Shown: positions 34,039 to 44,811, counted from the stretch's first letter. The stretch: 64,000 bases of DNA from Mycoplasma phocoeninasale (GCF_012934885.1 NZ_CP051480.1:1-64000); one strand, 5' to 3'. A program made the numbers and translations. Notes: generated by a model not told the origin, from the sequence alone.

Positions 34039-34119
34039 ACCGTACCTCATTCATTTTTTAATATTTTGATAAATATTTATTTTTTTTGATATATCGCGTA
34101 TACATGCGCTAAAAATAAG

Positions 34120-34142
34120 CAAAAAAGGCTTTATAAGCCCAT
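34120..34142 (-). terminator. Hairpin between rplL and rpoB
   Basis: On the minus strand GGGCTTATAAAGCC is followed by TTTTTT, 20 bases after the rplL stop. In other bacteria partial termination here lowers rpoBC relative to L7/L12; the same may apply. Confidence 0.6.
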
Positions 34143-34159
34143 TTTAATTGCTTTTTTTA

Positions 34160-34534
34160 TTAATCTAAAGTAACTTCAGCCTTAGCTTCAAGCAGTTTAG
34201 CTTTAATAGCTTCTGCTTCTTCTTTTTTAACATTTTCTTTTAGAACTGCTGGAGCTGATTCAACTAGTTTTTTAGCATCCATTAATCCTAAACCTAGTAG
34301 GTCTTTAACTGCTTTAATAACTCCTAATTTGTTTCCACCATCTGACTTTAGAGTGATGTTAAACATAGTTTTTTCTTCAGCTGCTTCAGCTGCTGCAGTT
34401 GGTGCTGCTGCTGCAACGATAGCTGTTGGATCAATTCCGAATTCTTCTTTTAATCCTTCAACTAATTCCATAACTTCTTTAATATTCATTTCTTTTAAAG
34501 ATGAAACAAATTCTTCTTTTGTTAATTTTGACAT
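34160..34534 (-). CDS. rplL: 50S ribosomal protein L7/L12
   Basis: L7/L12 forms the mobile stalk that recruits translation GTPases. The 124-residue protein has the N-terminal dimerisation domain ([15 protein letters not shown]), an Ala-rich hinge at about residues 39-53 and the C-terminal factor-binding domain with [20 protein letters not shown], ending in KAEVTLD. The length is typical. It follows rplJ by 27 bases and has its own ribosome site (AAGGAG). It belongs to the rplJ-rplL operon controlled by the L10 leader. Confidence 0.98.
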   Translation of the reverse strand: MSKLTKEEFVSSLKEMNIKEVMELVEGLKEEFGIDPTAIVAAAAPTAAAEAAEEKTMFNITLKSDGGNKLGVIKAVKDLLGLGLMDAKKLVESAPAVLKENVKKEEAEAIKAKLLEAKAEVTLD

Positions 34535-34561
34535 ATTTTTCTCCTTGTAATTATTATTTTT

Positions 34562-35059
34562 CTATTCAGGTAATTTTCCTTGTTTTACCAATTCATTTAA
34601 ACCAATTGCTAAATTTTTCAATGGTGTAAGTAATGAATTGCCAAGAATCATCAAAGATTCTTCGTATGAAGGAAGTTTTGCTATTTCATTCAATGATTGA
34701 GCATTAACTACTTTATTTTCATAAATTCCGGCTACAAGTTCTAATGCTGGGAATTCTTTTTTCAAGTTTACTAAAGCCTTTAAAGCTGTCAGATCATCTT
34801 CTTTAGCAAAAGCGAAGATATTTTGCCCGATTAGAGCATCATTTAATTCTTCATATTTTAAAGTATTTAGTGATTGTTTAACAAGTCTATTTTTGTAAAC
34901 TTTTAATAAAACACCTAGCTTAGCTAATTCACTACGAATTTTTTGTAATGATACAACATCGATAGTTTTATAGCTGGCAACATATAGAGCTTTTGACTCA
35001 TTAATGTTTTTGGTGATTTCATCAACAACTAATACTTTAGCATCGCGTAAAGCACTCAT
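34562..35059 (-). CDS. rplJ: 50S ribosomal protein L10
   Basis: L10 anchors the L7/L12 dimers to 23S rRNA and represses its own operon by binding the mRNA leader. The 165-residue protein shows SKALYVASYKTIDVVSLQKI, then LGVLLKVYKNRLVKQSLNT, matching the L10 fold; the C-terminal helix (LLTPLKNLAIGLNELVKQG) is the L12-binding part. The ATG at 35059 follows an AAGGAGGAG site. The next gene is rplL. Confidence 0.97.
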   Translation of the reverse strand: MSALRDAKVLVVDEITKNINESKALYVASYKTIDVVSLQKIRSELAKLGVLLKVYKNRLVKQSLNTLKYEELNDALIGQNIFAFAKEDDLTALKALVNLKKEFPALELVAGIYENKVVNAQSLNEIAKLPSYEESLMILGNSLLTPLKNLAIGLNELVKQGKLPE

Positions 35060-35154
35060 GTGACTCCTCCTTAATTATTATATGCAATATAAATAAAAGT
35101 GAAAGATACTCGGTAACATATTAAGCATAAGCTGTTACTGTCTTCATATATTGC
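35060..35154 (-). ncRNA. L10 leader (autoregulatory 5' region of rplJ-rplL)
   Basis: The minus-strand RNA contains GAAGACAGTAACAG, a small hairpin loop, and GTTACCGAGT, the two conserved halves of the Firmicutes L10 leader that form the kink-turn bound by L10(L12)4. An extended -10 box TGGTATAAT at 35169-35161 predicts the start near 35154. Confidence 0.8.
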
Positions 35155-35205
35155 TTGCTTATTATACCACAAATAATATTTTTAGATATCTAAATAAATA
35201 AGATA

Positions 35206-36687
35206 TTATTTGTGGAAAAAATTATTGATTTCATAAATCGGATCTTCAGTCAAATTTATGCTTAATTTCTTATAGATATCACGATCAACCTCAGATAAAA
35301 TAACCGTTGAATGGGCATCACAATCCTTTAGTTGTGGTAAGGCAAGCATTGCACGTTTGGAAATGTCATTTGATTTGGCACTAATTGACAACGCAATCAA
35401 AGTTTCATTCATGTGCAAACGAGGGTTTTTATTATGTAAATAATTAATTTTTAAGTCTTGAACTAATTTAATAACCGAAGGATCTAGTAAATCAATATTC
35501 TGGTCAATTTTAGCTAAATATTTTAGTGAATTAAGTAACGCAGCAGCTGAAGGCCCAAGTAAATCTGAAGTTTTCCCATTTATAATAGTTTGATCTTTTA
35601 AAAGTACACACACAGCAGGTTTCTTAGTTTTTTCAAATAATTTATGTGCTGATTTAATGGAACTATTAACTGAATAGTCAATTTTATAAGTTGACATAAT
35701 TTTTTCAATTTTTTCGACGGCTTCAAAATTACCCAAATCTTTTTTGAAGTCAACTAAGCTTTTAAAATAACGCCGAATGATTTCTTTTTTAGCAGCATCT
35801 GCCACCGCCCTTTCATCGCTTATACAAAATCCAGCCATGTTAACTCCCATGTCAGTTGGTGAGAAATAAGGACTTTTACCATCATAAATCTTTGTTAAAA
35901 GATTATTTAAAATTGGAAAGGCTGCGATATCACGGTTGTAATTAGTAGCTTCTTGGCTGTATTTATTTAAATAAAAGGGATCAATCATATTCATGTCATT
36001 TAAATCGGCAGTTGCTGCTTCATAGGCTAAATTAATTGGATGACTAACAGCTAAATTTCAAATGGGAAAGGTTTCAAATTTTGCATATCCCGATTTAACA
36101 CCATTTTTACTATCATGATAGATTTGACTTAAGGCCACTGCTAGCTTACCTGAACCTGGTCCTGGAGCCGTAATGACTACTAATTCTTTTTCAGTTTTAA
36201 CATACTCGTTTTTTCCAAAACCATTATCAGAAATAATTAAATCAATGTCATTAGGGTAATTTTTAATCATATAATGGCATGCAACATTAATTCCTAAAGA
36301 AATTAGCTTATGTTTAAATTTTCTTGCTAGACTTTGATTTTCATACTGGGTGATTACTACGTTATTCACAATTAAATCATATGAACGTAGTTGATCGATT
36401 AAACGTAAAACATCTTGGTCATAGCTTATGCCAATATCAGCCCGTAGTTTATGTTTTTCAATGTCATTTGCTGACACAACAACAATGATTTCCATTTTAT
36501 GTTTAAGTTTAAGAAGCATTTCCAGCTTAACGTTGTTATTAAAGCCTGGCAAAACCCGCGATGCATGAAAGTCATTGATTAACTTTCCGCCAAATTCTAG
36601 GTATAGTTTATGCCCAAATTTAGCAATTCTTTCTTCGATTTTCTTTGATTGTAAATCGATATATTTTTGATTATCAAAAGCCGTCAT
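35206..36687 (-). CDS. DUF1846 family protein
   Basis: A 493-residue cytosolic protein of the DUF1846 family, common in Firmicutes and mollicutes and without a settled role. Its length is that of the family. Visible conserved blocks include FDNQKYIDLQSKKIEERI, GGKLINDFHASRVLPGF, ITAPGPGSGKLAVALSQIYHD, and FSPTDMGVNMAGFCI. The GPGSGK stretch is a nucleotide-binding-like loop. An in-frame TGA at 36060-36058 (Trp) would split it into two ORFs under the standard code; both parts lie in one frame and the connecting residues fit the family. It stands between fusA and rplJ with its own spacing on both sides, so it is probably monocistronic. Confidence 0.9.
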
Positions 36688-36752
36688 TTATAAACCTCAT
36701 TTTATTAGTTCTCTTATCTTAAAATTAATTTAATTATATAATAATTAACTTT

Positions 36753-36790
36753 ATAAAAATAAAAACACATCATTTATACGATGCATTTTT
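36753..36790 (-). terminator. Terminator after fusA
   Basis: AAAAATGCATC and GATGTGTTTTT on the minus strand pair with two G-U pairs around GTATAAAT, then a T-rich run. It closes the rpsL-rpsG-fusA operon. Confidence 0.75.
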
Positions 36791-36797
36791 ACTTTTA

Positions 36798-38891
36798 TTA
36801 ATCTTCGTCAACCAAAATTTTTCCACCACGTTTTTTAATGATTTCATCTGATAAATTACGTGGTAATTTTTCATAATGATCGAATCACATTTGGTATGTT
36901 CCACGGCCAGTAGTCATTGATCTTAGTTGAGTTGCATAACCAAACATTTCACTTAGAGGAATGTATGATTTAATAACATGAGCGCCATCATTTCTTGTTT
37001 CGTTGTCACGTACTTGACCACGTCTTCTAGAAATATCACCCATAACATCCCCAAAGAAGTCTTCAGGCACAACAACGGCAACGTCCATAATAGGTTCTAA
37101 TAGAACTGTTCCTAATGCTTCACGACCTTTGGTTAGTGATTTTGAAGCAGCAATTTTATATGCTAATTCTGATGAATCGACTTCATGGTATGAACCATCA
37201 AATAAAGTGGCTTTAATGTCAATCATTGGATATCCAGCCAAAATACCAATGTCCATTTTTTCTCTAAGACCTTTTTCAATTGATTTGATGTATTCTTTTG
37301 GAATCTTTCCACCAACAATTTTGTCGATGAATTCAAATCCACCATCTGGATTAGGTTCGTATTTAATTCAAACGTGACCATATTGACCTTTACCACCTGA
37401 TTGTTTCTTATGAATTCCTTCAACTTCAGCAGCTTTGGTAATGGTTTCACGGTATGAAACTTGTGGAGCACCAACAGTTACTTCAACTTTAAATTCACGT
37501 TTTAAACGGTCAACAATAATGTCTAAGTGAAGTTCACCCATACCGGCAATAATAGTTTGACCAGTTTCTTCATCAGTGTAGTATTTAAAAGTAGGGTCTT
37601 CAGCTGCTAATCTTTGTAGTGCTAATGAAAGTTTTTCTGAAGCATCTTTTGTTTTTGGTTCAATTGCTTGAGAAATAACTGGTTCTGGAAAATTCATATT
37701 TTCTAAGACGATGTCTTTGTATTTTTCGTCAATTAAAGTATCTCCGGTTGTAGTAAATTTAAGTCCAACAGCGGCAGCGATATCACCAGTTCTAACTTCT
37801 TCAATATCCATACGATTATTAGCATGCATTAGTAGAATTCTACTTAATCTTTCTTTTTCACCTTTAGTTGAGTTGAAAACATAAGATCCCTTGCTAATAA
37901 GTCCTGAGTAAACTCTAAAAAAGGTTAAGTTTCCTACAAATGGGTCATTCATAACTTTAAATGCTAACGATGAGAAAAATCCATCATCAGATGCAGGAAT
38001 TTGAATTTCTGCTTCACCCTTATAAGCTTTAATTGGAGGAATGTCAACTGGTGAAGGTAGATAATTCACAATTGCATCAAGCATAAATTTAACACCTTTG
38101 TTTTTAAATGATGTACCACAAACTACTGGGAAATATTGAGCTGTTATTGTAGCTTTTCTAAGTGCTCTTTTTAACATTTCAGCTGAAACTTCACCTTCAT
38201 TTAGCACTAAATCCATAATTTCTTCATCATAATCGGCTAGCGATTCAGCTAAAGAAGAACGCATTAATTCTGCTTCGTCTTTTAAATAATCAGGAATTGG
38301 AATTTCTTTTGGGTTTTCATCAACAGAACCATCAAATTCATAAGCTTTCATTTCCACTAGGTCAATAACACCATTGAATTGTGCTTCTTCACCAATGTTT
38401 AATTGAATAGCATGAGCATTTGCTCCTAATAATTTTCTTAGTGATTCAACTGAAGCCTTAAAGTTAGCTCCCATTTTATCCATTTTGTTAACATAAACAA
38501 TTCTTGGTACTCCATAGTTAGTTGCTTGTCTTCAAACGGTTTCAGTTTGAGGTTCAACACCACTTTGAGCATCTAAAACTGCAACGGCACCGTCTAGTAC
38601 TCTAAGCGAACGTTCAACTTCAATAGTAAAATCAACGTGTCCTGGAGTATCGATTATGTTTAGTCTTTTTCCTTTTCAGTATGCTGTAGTAGCGGCTGAG
38701 GTAATGGTAATACCTCTTTCTTGTTCTTGAGCCATTCAGTCCATTTGTGAAGCACCTTCGTGTGTTTCACCAATTTTATGAATTTTTCCAGTATGATATA
38801 GAACTCTTTCAGTAGTAGTAGTTTTACCAGCGTCAATGTGCGCCATAATACCGATGTTACGGTAATCTTCAATTTTGTATTCTCTTGCCAT
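36798..38891 (-). CDS. fusA: Elongation factor G
   Basis: EF-G drives translocation on the ribosome. The 697-residue protein has the G1 motif [14 protein letters not shown]3 [13 protein letters not shown]4 NKMDKMGAN, and the later domains with [11 protein letters not shown] in domain IV. The ATG at 38891 follows rpsG by 11 bases. TGA codons at about 36887 and in the N-terminal third (for example in the [10 protein letters not shown] segment) are Trp. The order rpsL-rpsG-fusA is the conserved str operon; tuf is not adjacent. Confidence 0.98.
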
Positions 38892-38902
38892 AACTTTCCC
38901 TA

Positions 38903-39373
38903 TTATCATCTAAAGTGAGCGAATGCTTTATTTGATTCTGCCATTTTATGAGTATCTTCACGTTTTTTAATAGCGCCACCCATTTTATTTGAGGCATCAA
39001 TAATTTCATTAGCCAATTTTTCTTCCATAGTTTTATCATTTCTTAATCTTGCATATTGAATTAATCATCTTAAAGCTAGAGTTTGTTTTCTTTTTGAACT
39101 AACTTCACAAGGAACTTGGTAGTTTGATCCACCAACTCTTCTTGATCTAACTTCTAATTGTGGGCTGATATTTTCTAATGCGCTATTAAAAACTTCAATA
39201 GCTTCTTTACCGGTTTTAGTATTAACAATCTTAAATGCGTTGTATAAGATATTTTCAGCGATTGATTTTTTACCATCAAGCATAATAGTATTAATTAGTT
39301 TGGTAATAATTTTCGAGTTAAAAACTGGATCTGCTAAAACTTCTCTCACAGGTGCTTTGTGTTTTCTTGACAT
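38903..39373 (-). CDS. rpsG: 30S ribosomal protein S7
   Basis: S7 nucleates assembly of the 30S head and sits near the E site. The 156-residue protein begins [18 protein letters not shown] and has the segment [17 protein letters not shown]; the C-terminal region contains a Trp encoded by TGA ([11 protein letters not shown]) and ends AFAHFRW with a second TGA Trp before TAA. This terminal Trp matches S7 of related bacteria and supports code 4. It is in the str operon between rpsL and fusA. Confidence 0.98.
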
Positions 39374-39394
39374 ATATAATTCCTTTCTAATTTT

Positions 39395-39811
39395 CTAATT
39401 ACTTTTTGGTTTTTTGGTTCCATATAGTGAACGGGCTTGTTTTCTTTTATCAACTCCGGCAGCATCTTGGGTACCACGCACGATTGTATATCTAACCCCA
39501 GGTAAGTCTTTAACTTTACCACCACGGATTAAAACAACTGAGTGTTCTTGTAAGTTGTGTCCTTCTCCTGGAATATAAGCAGTTACTTCTTGACCATTTG
39601 ATAATCTAGCACGAGCGTATTTACGAATAGCTGAGTTAGGTTTTTTAGGTGTCATAGTAGCCACACGAGTACATACCCCACGTTTAAATGGCGCAGGGAT
39701 TAGTTTTTCTTTCTTTTGTAAAGAGTTATACATTTTTCCTAAAGCAGGAGCTTTAGTCTTTCTGCTTTTATCTTTACGACCTTGCTTTACTAATTGAGCA
39801 ATTGTAGGCAT
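39395..39811 (-). CDS. rpsL: 30S ribosomal protein S12
   Basis: S12 lies at the decoding centre. The 138-residue protein has [15 protein letters not shown], the decoding loop [17 protein letters not shown] with the two Lys positions linked to streptomycin response (wild-type Lys in both PKKPNS and the later [16 protein letters not shown] stretch), and a basic C terminus. The ATG follows an AAAGGAAC site. It is the first gene of the str operon; the 150-base region upstream should hold the promoter. Confidence 0.98.
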   Translation of the reverse strand: MPTIAQLVKQGRKDKSRKTKAPALGKMYNSLQKKEKLIPAPFKRGVCTRVATMTPKKPNSAIRKYARARLSNGQEVTAYIPGEGHNLQEHSVVLIRGGKVKDLPGVRYTIVRGTQDAAGVDKRKQARSLYGTKKPKSN

Positions 39812-39935
39812 TTTGTTCCTTTCTTAAAAATATAATATTCACAATATTTTATTCTTTTAAATTATTTTATATAAAATAAATACTAAACAATTATACAACA
39901 ACTAACCCAGTGTTTTTGATTTTTTATAAAAATTT

Positions 39936-39972
39936 TTTTATAATAAAAACTTGCCACTTTTAGACAAGTTTT
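39936..39972 (-). terminator. Terminator overlapping the lipoprotein stop codon
   Basis: AAAACTTG and CAAGTTTT pair on the minus strand across the TAA stop, followed by T-rich sequence. Confidence 0.7.
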
Positions 39973-40580
39973 AAAATTTCATCAATATTCTGAATTTCAT
40001 ATTTGGCAGCCAGCGCTTTAATCGCTGATTTAGCTGTGTTTAGACTAGCGTTTGAGATTTCTATATATTCTAATATATTAGCCTTAGGTGTTGAAATATC
40101 TACCGGTGGAATCTGATTTTGCACATTGTTTAGCTTTTTAGCTTCTTCTTTAAAATTTGGTAGTAATCCAATTGCATTTAAAAGTGTTGATGCTTTTGCT
40201 TTGGAAACATATAAATCAATAATTGCTTGAACTTTTTGTTGTTTTAGTTGTGCATAAAGGTTAAATAAATTATTCGCTTCATTCTCATAATGATTAATGA
40301 ACTTTTCGGGAGGATTGTCAGCATTAATAGCTGTATTTTTCATCTCCTCAACGAGTGACTTAAGTTTAACTTTGAATTCCGTAATATCTGGATCGAGATC
40401 GTCTTTAAAGTAATTTTCAACCTCTCCCACTAAATCAATTATTCTTCTTTTAGCAAAATTGAAAAGTTGATAGCGGATATTGTTAGTAAAAGAACATGAA
40501 GTTATTACAAGTGGAACAGTAACGGCAGCAATTGCGCCTAGTGAAATATATAGTTTCTTTTTAGTAAGTCTTTTTTTCAT
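39960..40580 (-). CDS. Putative lipoprotein of unknown function
   Basis: A 206-residue protein with a lipoprotein signal: basic start (MKKRLTKKKLYIS), hydrophobic core, and a lipobox ending VITSC with the lipidated Cys at residue 29. The mature part is mostly helical, rich in Lys, Asn, Ala and Leu, with a possible coiled coil at about residues 55-115. I do not recognise the family; surface lipoproteins of mycoplasmas are diverse. No phase-variation repeat (long A, G or TA tract) is seen near its start. It is downstream of two membrane-protein genes on the same strand and may share their transcript. Confidence 0.8.
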   Translation of the reverse strand: MKKRLTKKKLYISLGAIAAVTVPLVITSCSFTNNIRYQLFNFAKRRIIDLVGEVENYFKDDLDPDITEFKVKLKSLVEEMKNTAINADNPPEKFINHYENEANNLFNLYAQLKQQKVQAIIDLYVSKAKASTLLNAIGLLPNFKEEAKKLNNVQNQIPPVDISTPKANILEYIEISNASLNTAKSAIKALAAKYEIQNIDEILKLV

Positions 40581-40625
40581 AAACGTAATTATAAATAAAA
40601 AAATATTTTTACTAGTAATATTGTT

Positions 40626-41720
40626 CTATAAACCTGAGAAAAATTTTGCTTCTAAATAATTTTTGTACTCATTTAGAAAATCAACTAGATTTTTTTCTTT
40701 TGAACTTTCACCTGAATCTAGTGAATAAACAATCGGGGTGTTAGGATTGTAGAAAAGATCTTCGATATCTGAATCACGGTATGTTAGTCAATTATTCTTT
40801 TGAATTTGTTGATAAGCAGGATCTTGCGATCTCACTGTGTATAGATATTCATCGTATTTTTTAGCAAATTCCTTTTTATCCATTGATTCCAAGCGATTAG
40901 TTTCTTGAATTAATTTTACTTTCTTATCCATTCTATCCATTCAAGCAATTTCTTTTTCGATTGGACTCATGTTTACCGTCGAAGAATTAGCATTGTCACC
41001 AACAAAACCAAGAATCTTATGCTCTTGTGCTTGTTGTTGTTCAATGAAATCTAGTGATTCATTAAAGAAACGAATTTTAAATAGCTGATTTAAATACTCA
41101 AAGTATCTTTTTTGTAAAGGAATATTTGGATTAGCTATTTTTTTATTATAAGCCAAAATAAAGTTAGCTAAAACCTTTGGGGCAAGCGGATTCAATTTAT
41201 TAATTTTAGTGACATCGATTTTAATTTCTTTTGGGAAATCAGTTGATGGTTTTTTACTATCGCGAATTGAAAGTAATTCAAGGTCTAAATTTTTTGCTGA
41301 ATTTTTATACTGTACGGCATTGAAACCTTTAATGTAGAAATATAAAAGTGCTAAATTAGTTGCTATAATTGCAATTAATGATAAAACAATAATTGCATAT
41401 AGAGTTGACAATGCGCTTTGATGCTCAGGGTTGCTTCGGTTAATTCTTGTTCCTATCAAAATTGATGAAACAATAATTAATGCTAACCACAATAAACCAT
41501 TAATGAGGATATTAAAGAAAGCATTTGATTTTCAGTGTAATCCTTGAACATATTTGGTAACTAATTCTTGTCCCAATACTTCTTTAGTTTTGATAATGCT
41601 CTTTTTAAAGTTAGTTATTAATTTTACAGATCTATATAAAGCAAAAATGAATATTAAAATTAAAAAAATGATTCAAATTAATGAAACCCCTGCTGGTTGC
41701 TGTGAGTTATTATTTTCCAT
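40626..41720 (-). CDS. Multi-span membrane protein of unknown function (first of a pair)
   Basis: A 364-residue protein with three hydrophobic segments in its first third (about residues 12-30, 70-92 and 105-129), then a hydrophilic C-terminal domain of more than 200 residues rich in Lys, Glu, Asp and Asn. In-frame TGA codons (for example at 40941) are Trp and split it under the standard code. It starts at ATG 41720 with a GGAGAAA site. The upstream gene, another membrane protein, ends 22 bases earlier. I recognise no family. The layout suggests a membrane-bound protein with a large cytosolic or extracellular domain acting with its neighbour. Confidence 0.75.
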
Positions 41721-41742
41721 AATTTTCTCCTTTGATTAATTA

Positions 41743-42711
41743 TTAATTTTCCTCAAACTTTTCATCATCAGTTTTATTATCATCATTATAACTAGTGTTC
41801 ATTTCTTCACTATTTTCTTTTTCACCAGTAGATTTTGAATTTGATTTTAAGTTACTCTTTTGCTCTTTTTCTTTAAATATTGCGATAATCTTAGCAATTA
41901 GATCTTCTTTGCTAAATTCTTTAGCTCCGTAAATATTTAATTTTTCAGCCATGGTTACTAGTTGTTCTTTTGAAAGTTCATTAAGTTTAGCATCGTAATC
42001 AATTTTATGATCATCACTACTATCAGTCATTAAAATAGGGGCGGCTGTTTGAGGACTTTGACCACTATTTTCGCTATTAAAGCTTTGACCGAATTGTCCA
42101 TTAAAAAATGATTGAAAAGGATTTAATAGTGAATCATTATTATTATTTCTTTGAGCAATATCAATTTTCAGTGCATAGAATATTCTAATAACACGGTTGC
42201 ATAAAAATGGTCAAGTTGCAAAGTATCCAGCAATGAAAAATACGGTTAAAAAGATTCTTAGATTTCTGTTTAAATCTCATGCAAAAGACTGAAAAAATCT
42301 AATACCTGAAAAAAGTAATATTACAATTTGTAAAATAATTAAGAATAAATACAATTTAGACAGGAAAAGCGAGTATGCTGAAAAATCTTGAAATTTCTTT
42401 ACTTTATACATTGATAAAACATGCCATATGAATAGAGAAATAAAAATGAGTGTGAGAAAGACAAAACCCAACAAGCTTCCCGAGTATATACGGTTAGCAT
42501 CGGCAACTTGAGTAGTTGACTCTATAACATTAATGTAGTTATCAATATAATATTCTTTTCTTACTGAATATTCAATTAATATTCCAAGTTGGAACAAAAT
42601 GATAGACGCGAATACTGCTGTAAAAATGAAAAATAAAAGTCAGTATTTTTTCTTACGTTCATCATAAAGTTCTTTTGTCGAATTATATTTCGCAAAATTA
42701 GTTTCGAACAT
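41743..42711 (-). CDS. Four-span membrane protein with SAP-like C-terminal tail
   Basis: A 322-residue protein with hydrophobic segments at about residues 23-45, 75-100, 115-140 and 150-175, a Asn/Gln/Ser-rich linker (about 190-225), and a C-terminal tail. The tail segment KLNELSKEQLVTMAEKLNIY and following KEFSKEDLIAKI (about residues 241-275) has the helix-extension-helix pattern of SAP, HeH or Rho-N domains, which often bind nucleic acid. A very acidic Ser/Asn-rich stretch ends the protein. The ATG at 42711 follows GGAGAAGATA. TGA codons at 42277 and elsewhere are Trp. The domain call is by eye only. Confidence 0.7.
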
Positions 42712-42765
42712 TATCTTCTCCTTTTTTTGTTTTATTAATAATATATTATATTTTAAAAAAATAAA

Positions 42766-43659
42766 TTATTGTGTTTTTGCCTCTTTTGCCATAATATTTG
42801 GAATTTTAGCTTCGAAATGCATTGCATTCCCATTTAGATCAATGAAATCTAGTTCTTTTGCATGAAGACGTTGATTGAAATCATCAATTTTATGGTTGTA
42901 TATTGGGTCGCCATAAATTGGGTGTTTGATATATGCTAAATGCACCCGAATTTGGTGAGTTCTACCGGTTTTTAGATTACATTTCACAAGGGTTTTTTTC
43001 TGGCCATTAATTTCTAAATATTTGATTACTGAAACAATGGTATAAGCTTGTTTAGAATTTGATTCAGTGACAGCGAATTTTTGCCGGTTTTTGCTATCCC
43101 TCCCAATTGGGAGATTGATATGAAGTTCCTTATTTTCAATAATACCATCACAAATTGCATAATAGCTTCTCTTAATCTCATGGTTTTTAAGTAGTGATGC
43201 AAAATAATTATGTGCCTTATTATTTTTGGCAACTAAAAGCAAACCACTAGTATCCTTGTCAATACGATGAATTATTCCCATTCTCAGAAGCCCATTGACA
43301 TTACTTAACTTATTTTTGAAGTGAAACATTAAAGCATTAACTAACGTGTTTTCATGATGCCCCGGTGCCGGATGGACAACCATTCCTGAGGGTTTATTAA
43401 TAACAAGATAATCATCACAATCATAGACAATATCTAATGCAATGTCTTGTTCAACAACATTGACCTGCTTATCAATTACTTTAATAATTTCAATTTCATC
43501 ATCAACCTTTAAAAGATATTTATTTTTATTAATTTTGACATTATTCACTAATACTGCACCTTGTTTAATTAATTCTTGAATATCATTACGAGAAATATCG
43601 GAATTATTGGCTATATATTTGTCAATTCTATCGGCATATAAAACTACTAATTTAATCAT
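42766..43659 (-). CDS. RluD/RluA-family pseudouridine synthase
   Basis: This enzyme isomerises uridines in large-subunit rRNA. The 297-residue protein has an N-terminal S4-like RNA-binding domain (about residues 10-60), the KPSGMVVHPAPGH segment, the catalytic motif GIIHRIDKDTSGLLLVAK (catalytic Asp near residue 143) and the C-terminal GRTHQIRVHLAYIKHPIYGD. This architecture fits RluD-type enzymes (23S positions 1911, 1915, 1917), but mycoplasmas carry several paralogues and the exact target is uncertain. It is divergent from the IMPACT-family gene, with which it shares a 75-base promoter region. Confidence 0.9.
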   Translation of the reverse strand: MIKLVVLYADRIDKYIANNSDISRNDIQELIKQGAVLVNNVKINKNKYLLKVDDEIEIIKVIDKQVNVVEQDIALDIVYDCDDYLVINKPSGMVVHPAPGHHENTLVNALMFHFKNKLSNVNGLLRMGIIHRIDKDTSGLLLVAKNNKAHNYFASLLKNHEIKRSYYAICDGIIENKELHINLPIGRDSKNRQKFAVTESNSKQAYTIVSVIKYLEINGQKKTLVKCNLKTGRTHQIRVHLAYIKHPIYGDPIYNHKIDDFNQRLHAKELDFIDLNGNAMHFEAKIPNIMAKEAKTQ

Positions 43660-43734
43660 TATGATAAGAATTTTAGCATATTCGCATAATTATCTAGTAA
43701 TAATGATATTTTAATTATAAAATATAAAACAATT

Positions 43735-44088
43735 ATGAAAATTTATGAAATCAAAAAATCTAAATTTATTGGTTATTTGCTTGATGTTAAATCAGTTGAG
43801 GACATAAAAAATAAAATTAATGATCTGCGCACTGAACACAAAAAGGCAAGACATGTAGTTTATGCTTACAAGTTCACAGATAGCAATAATCAGCAAATAA
43901 GTTCATACACTGATGATAAAGAGCCAAAGGGTGTTGCTGGGATTCCGCTGATGATGCTTATTAATAATAAAAAAATATCTAATAAGGCGATTGTCATTAT
44001 TAGATATTTTGGAGGCATTGAGCTTGGTAAGTCAAGGCTACTAAGAGCATATTTACATACTGCCAAACTTGTCTTAGAAAATGAATAG
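43735..44088 (+). CDS. YigZ/IMPACT-family protein
   Basis: A 117-residue protein of the UPF0029 (YigZ/IMPACT) family: KSKFIGYLLDVKSVEDI at the start, then ARHVVYAYKF, DDKEPKGVAGIPLM and IRYFGGIELGKSRLLRAY, all core motifs. Only the N-terminal domain is present; the C-terminal DUF1949 domain of E. coli YigZ is lacking, as in other mycoplasmas. The family is linked to ribosome or translation-stress functions, but the role is not settled. TATAAA at 43716-43721 lies close to the ATG and no ribosome site is seen, suggesting a very short leader. Confidence 0.9.
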   Translation: MKIYEIKKSKFIGYLLDVKSVEDIKNKINDLRTEHKKARHVVYAYKFTDSNNQQISSYTDDKEPKGVAGIPLMMLINNKKISNKAIVIIRYFGGIELGKSRLLRAYLHTAKLVLENE

Positions 44089-44097
44089 ACTTTGCTA

Positions 44098-44811
44098 TTA
44101 ATTAACTACGTCGTAAACTAATCTATTTCTGCGGTTGTAAGCAAAGATAAAACCAAATTGGAAGGCATAAATGATGCCACAGATTACGTTTCAAACAATT
44201 ACTCCAATTAAACCATTTGAAGCATCTGGGTTCGCCAAGATCGCAAATACTGAGTGTAATACTCATAAAGTACAGTTAAAAATAAATAACAAAGCCATAT
44301 ATGGGGTGATTCCATTGAAATTTTTATTTTTAACTCCAATAATAAATTGTGGGAAAAATGCTAAAGTTGTAAATGCCGGAACAATTAAAGGAAAGATAAT
44401 TCCTGAATATCCATTTAAAGTTGCAAAATTTTCTTTAAAGTAACTAAATCTTAAAATGAATAGTAGAAGCAATATTGCTGAAATAAATGAGAATCCGGCA
44501 ATTCCACCAATCGCTCCAAACATCATTTTTTTTGTTTTCTTGTCATAGTAGTGGTATAAAAAGTACATTGTAAATGTATAAACTACACCACATCCAAAAT
44601 TTGAAATAAAAATACTAATTGCCGTAGCTGGATTTTCATGTCAAACTCCTAATGAGATTCATAGTAGTAATCCAATATAAAAAATTCAAAATGAAATAAA
44701 GTTAACATTCCCAGTTTTTTTTGTTTTTAATTGATGGACTAGTTGAGGAATACCTAATGCAATTGTGACACCGGCCCCTAAATAACCAAATATTTGTGCT
44801 GCTATTTCCAT
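44098..44811 (-). CDS. PQ-loop family membrane transporter-like protein
   Basis: A 237-residue protein with about seven hydrophobic segments and two PQ-loop motifs, ALGIPQLVHQLKTKKTGNV near residue 18 and AFFPQFIIGVKNKNFNGI near residue 152. This duplicated triple-helix layout is that of the PQ-loop/SWEET superfamily, known for sugar, amino acid or vitamin transport. The substrate is unknown. Several TGA codons are Trp (for example at 44265-44263). It ends at TAA 44100-44098, nine bases from the convergent IMPACT-family gene. It lies downstream of the tRNA cluster but behind a terminator. Confidence 0.85.
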
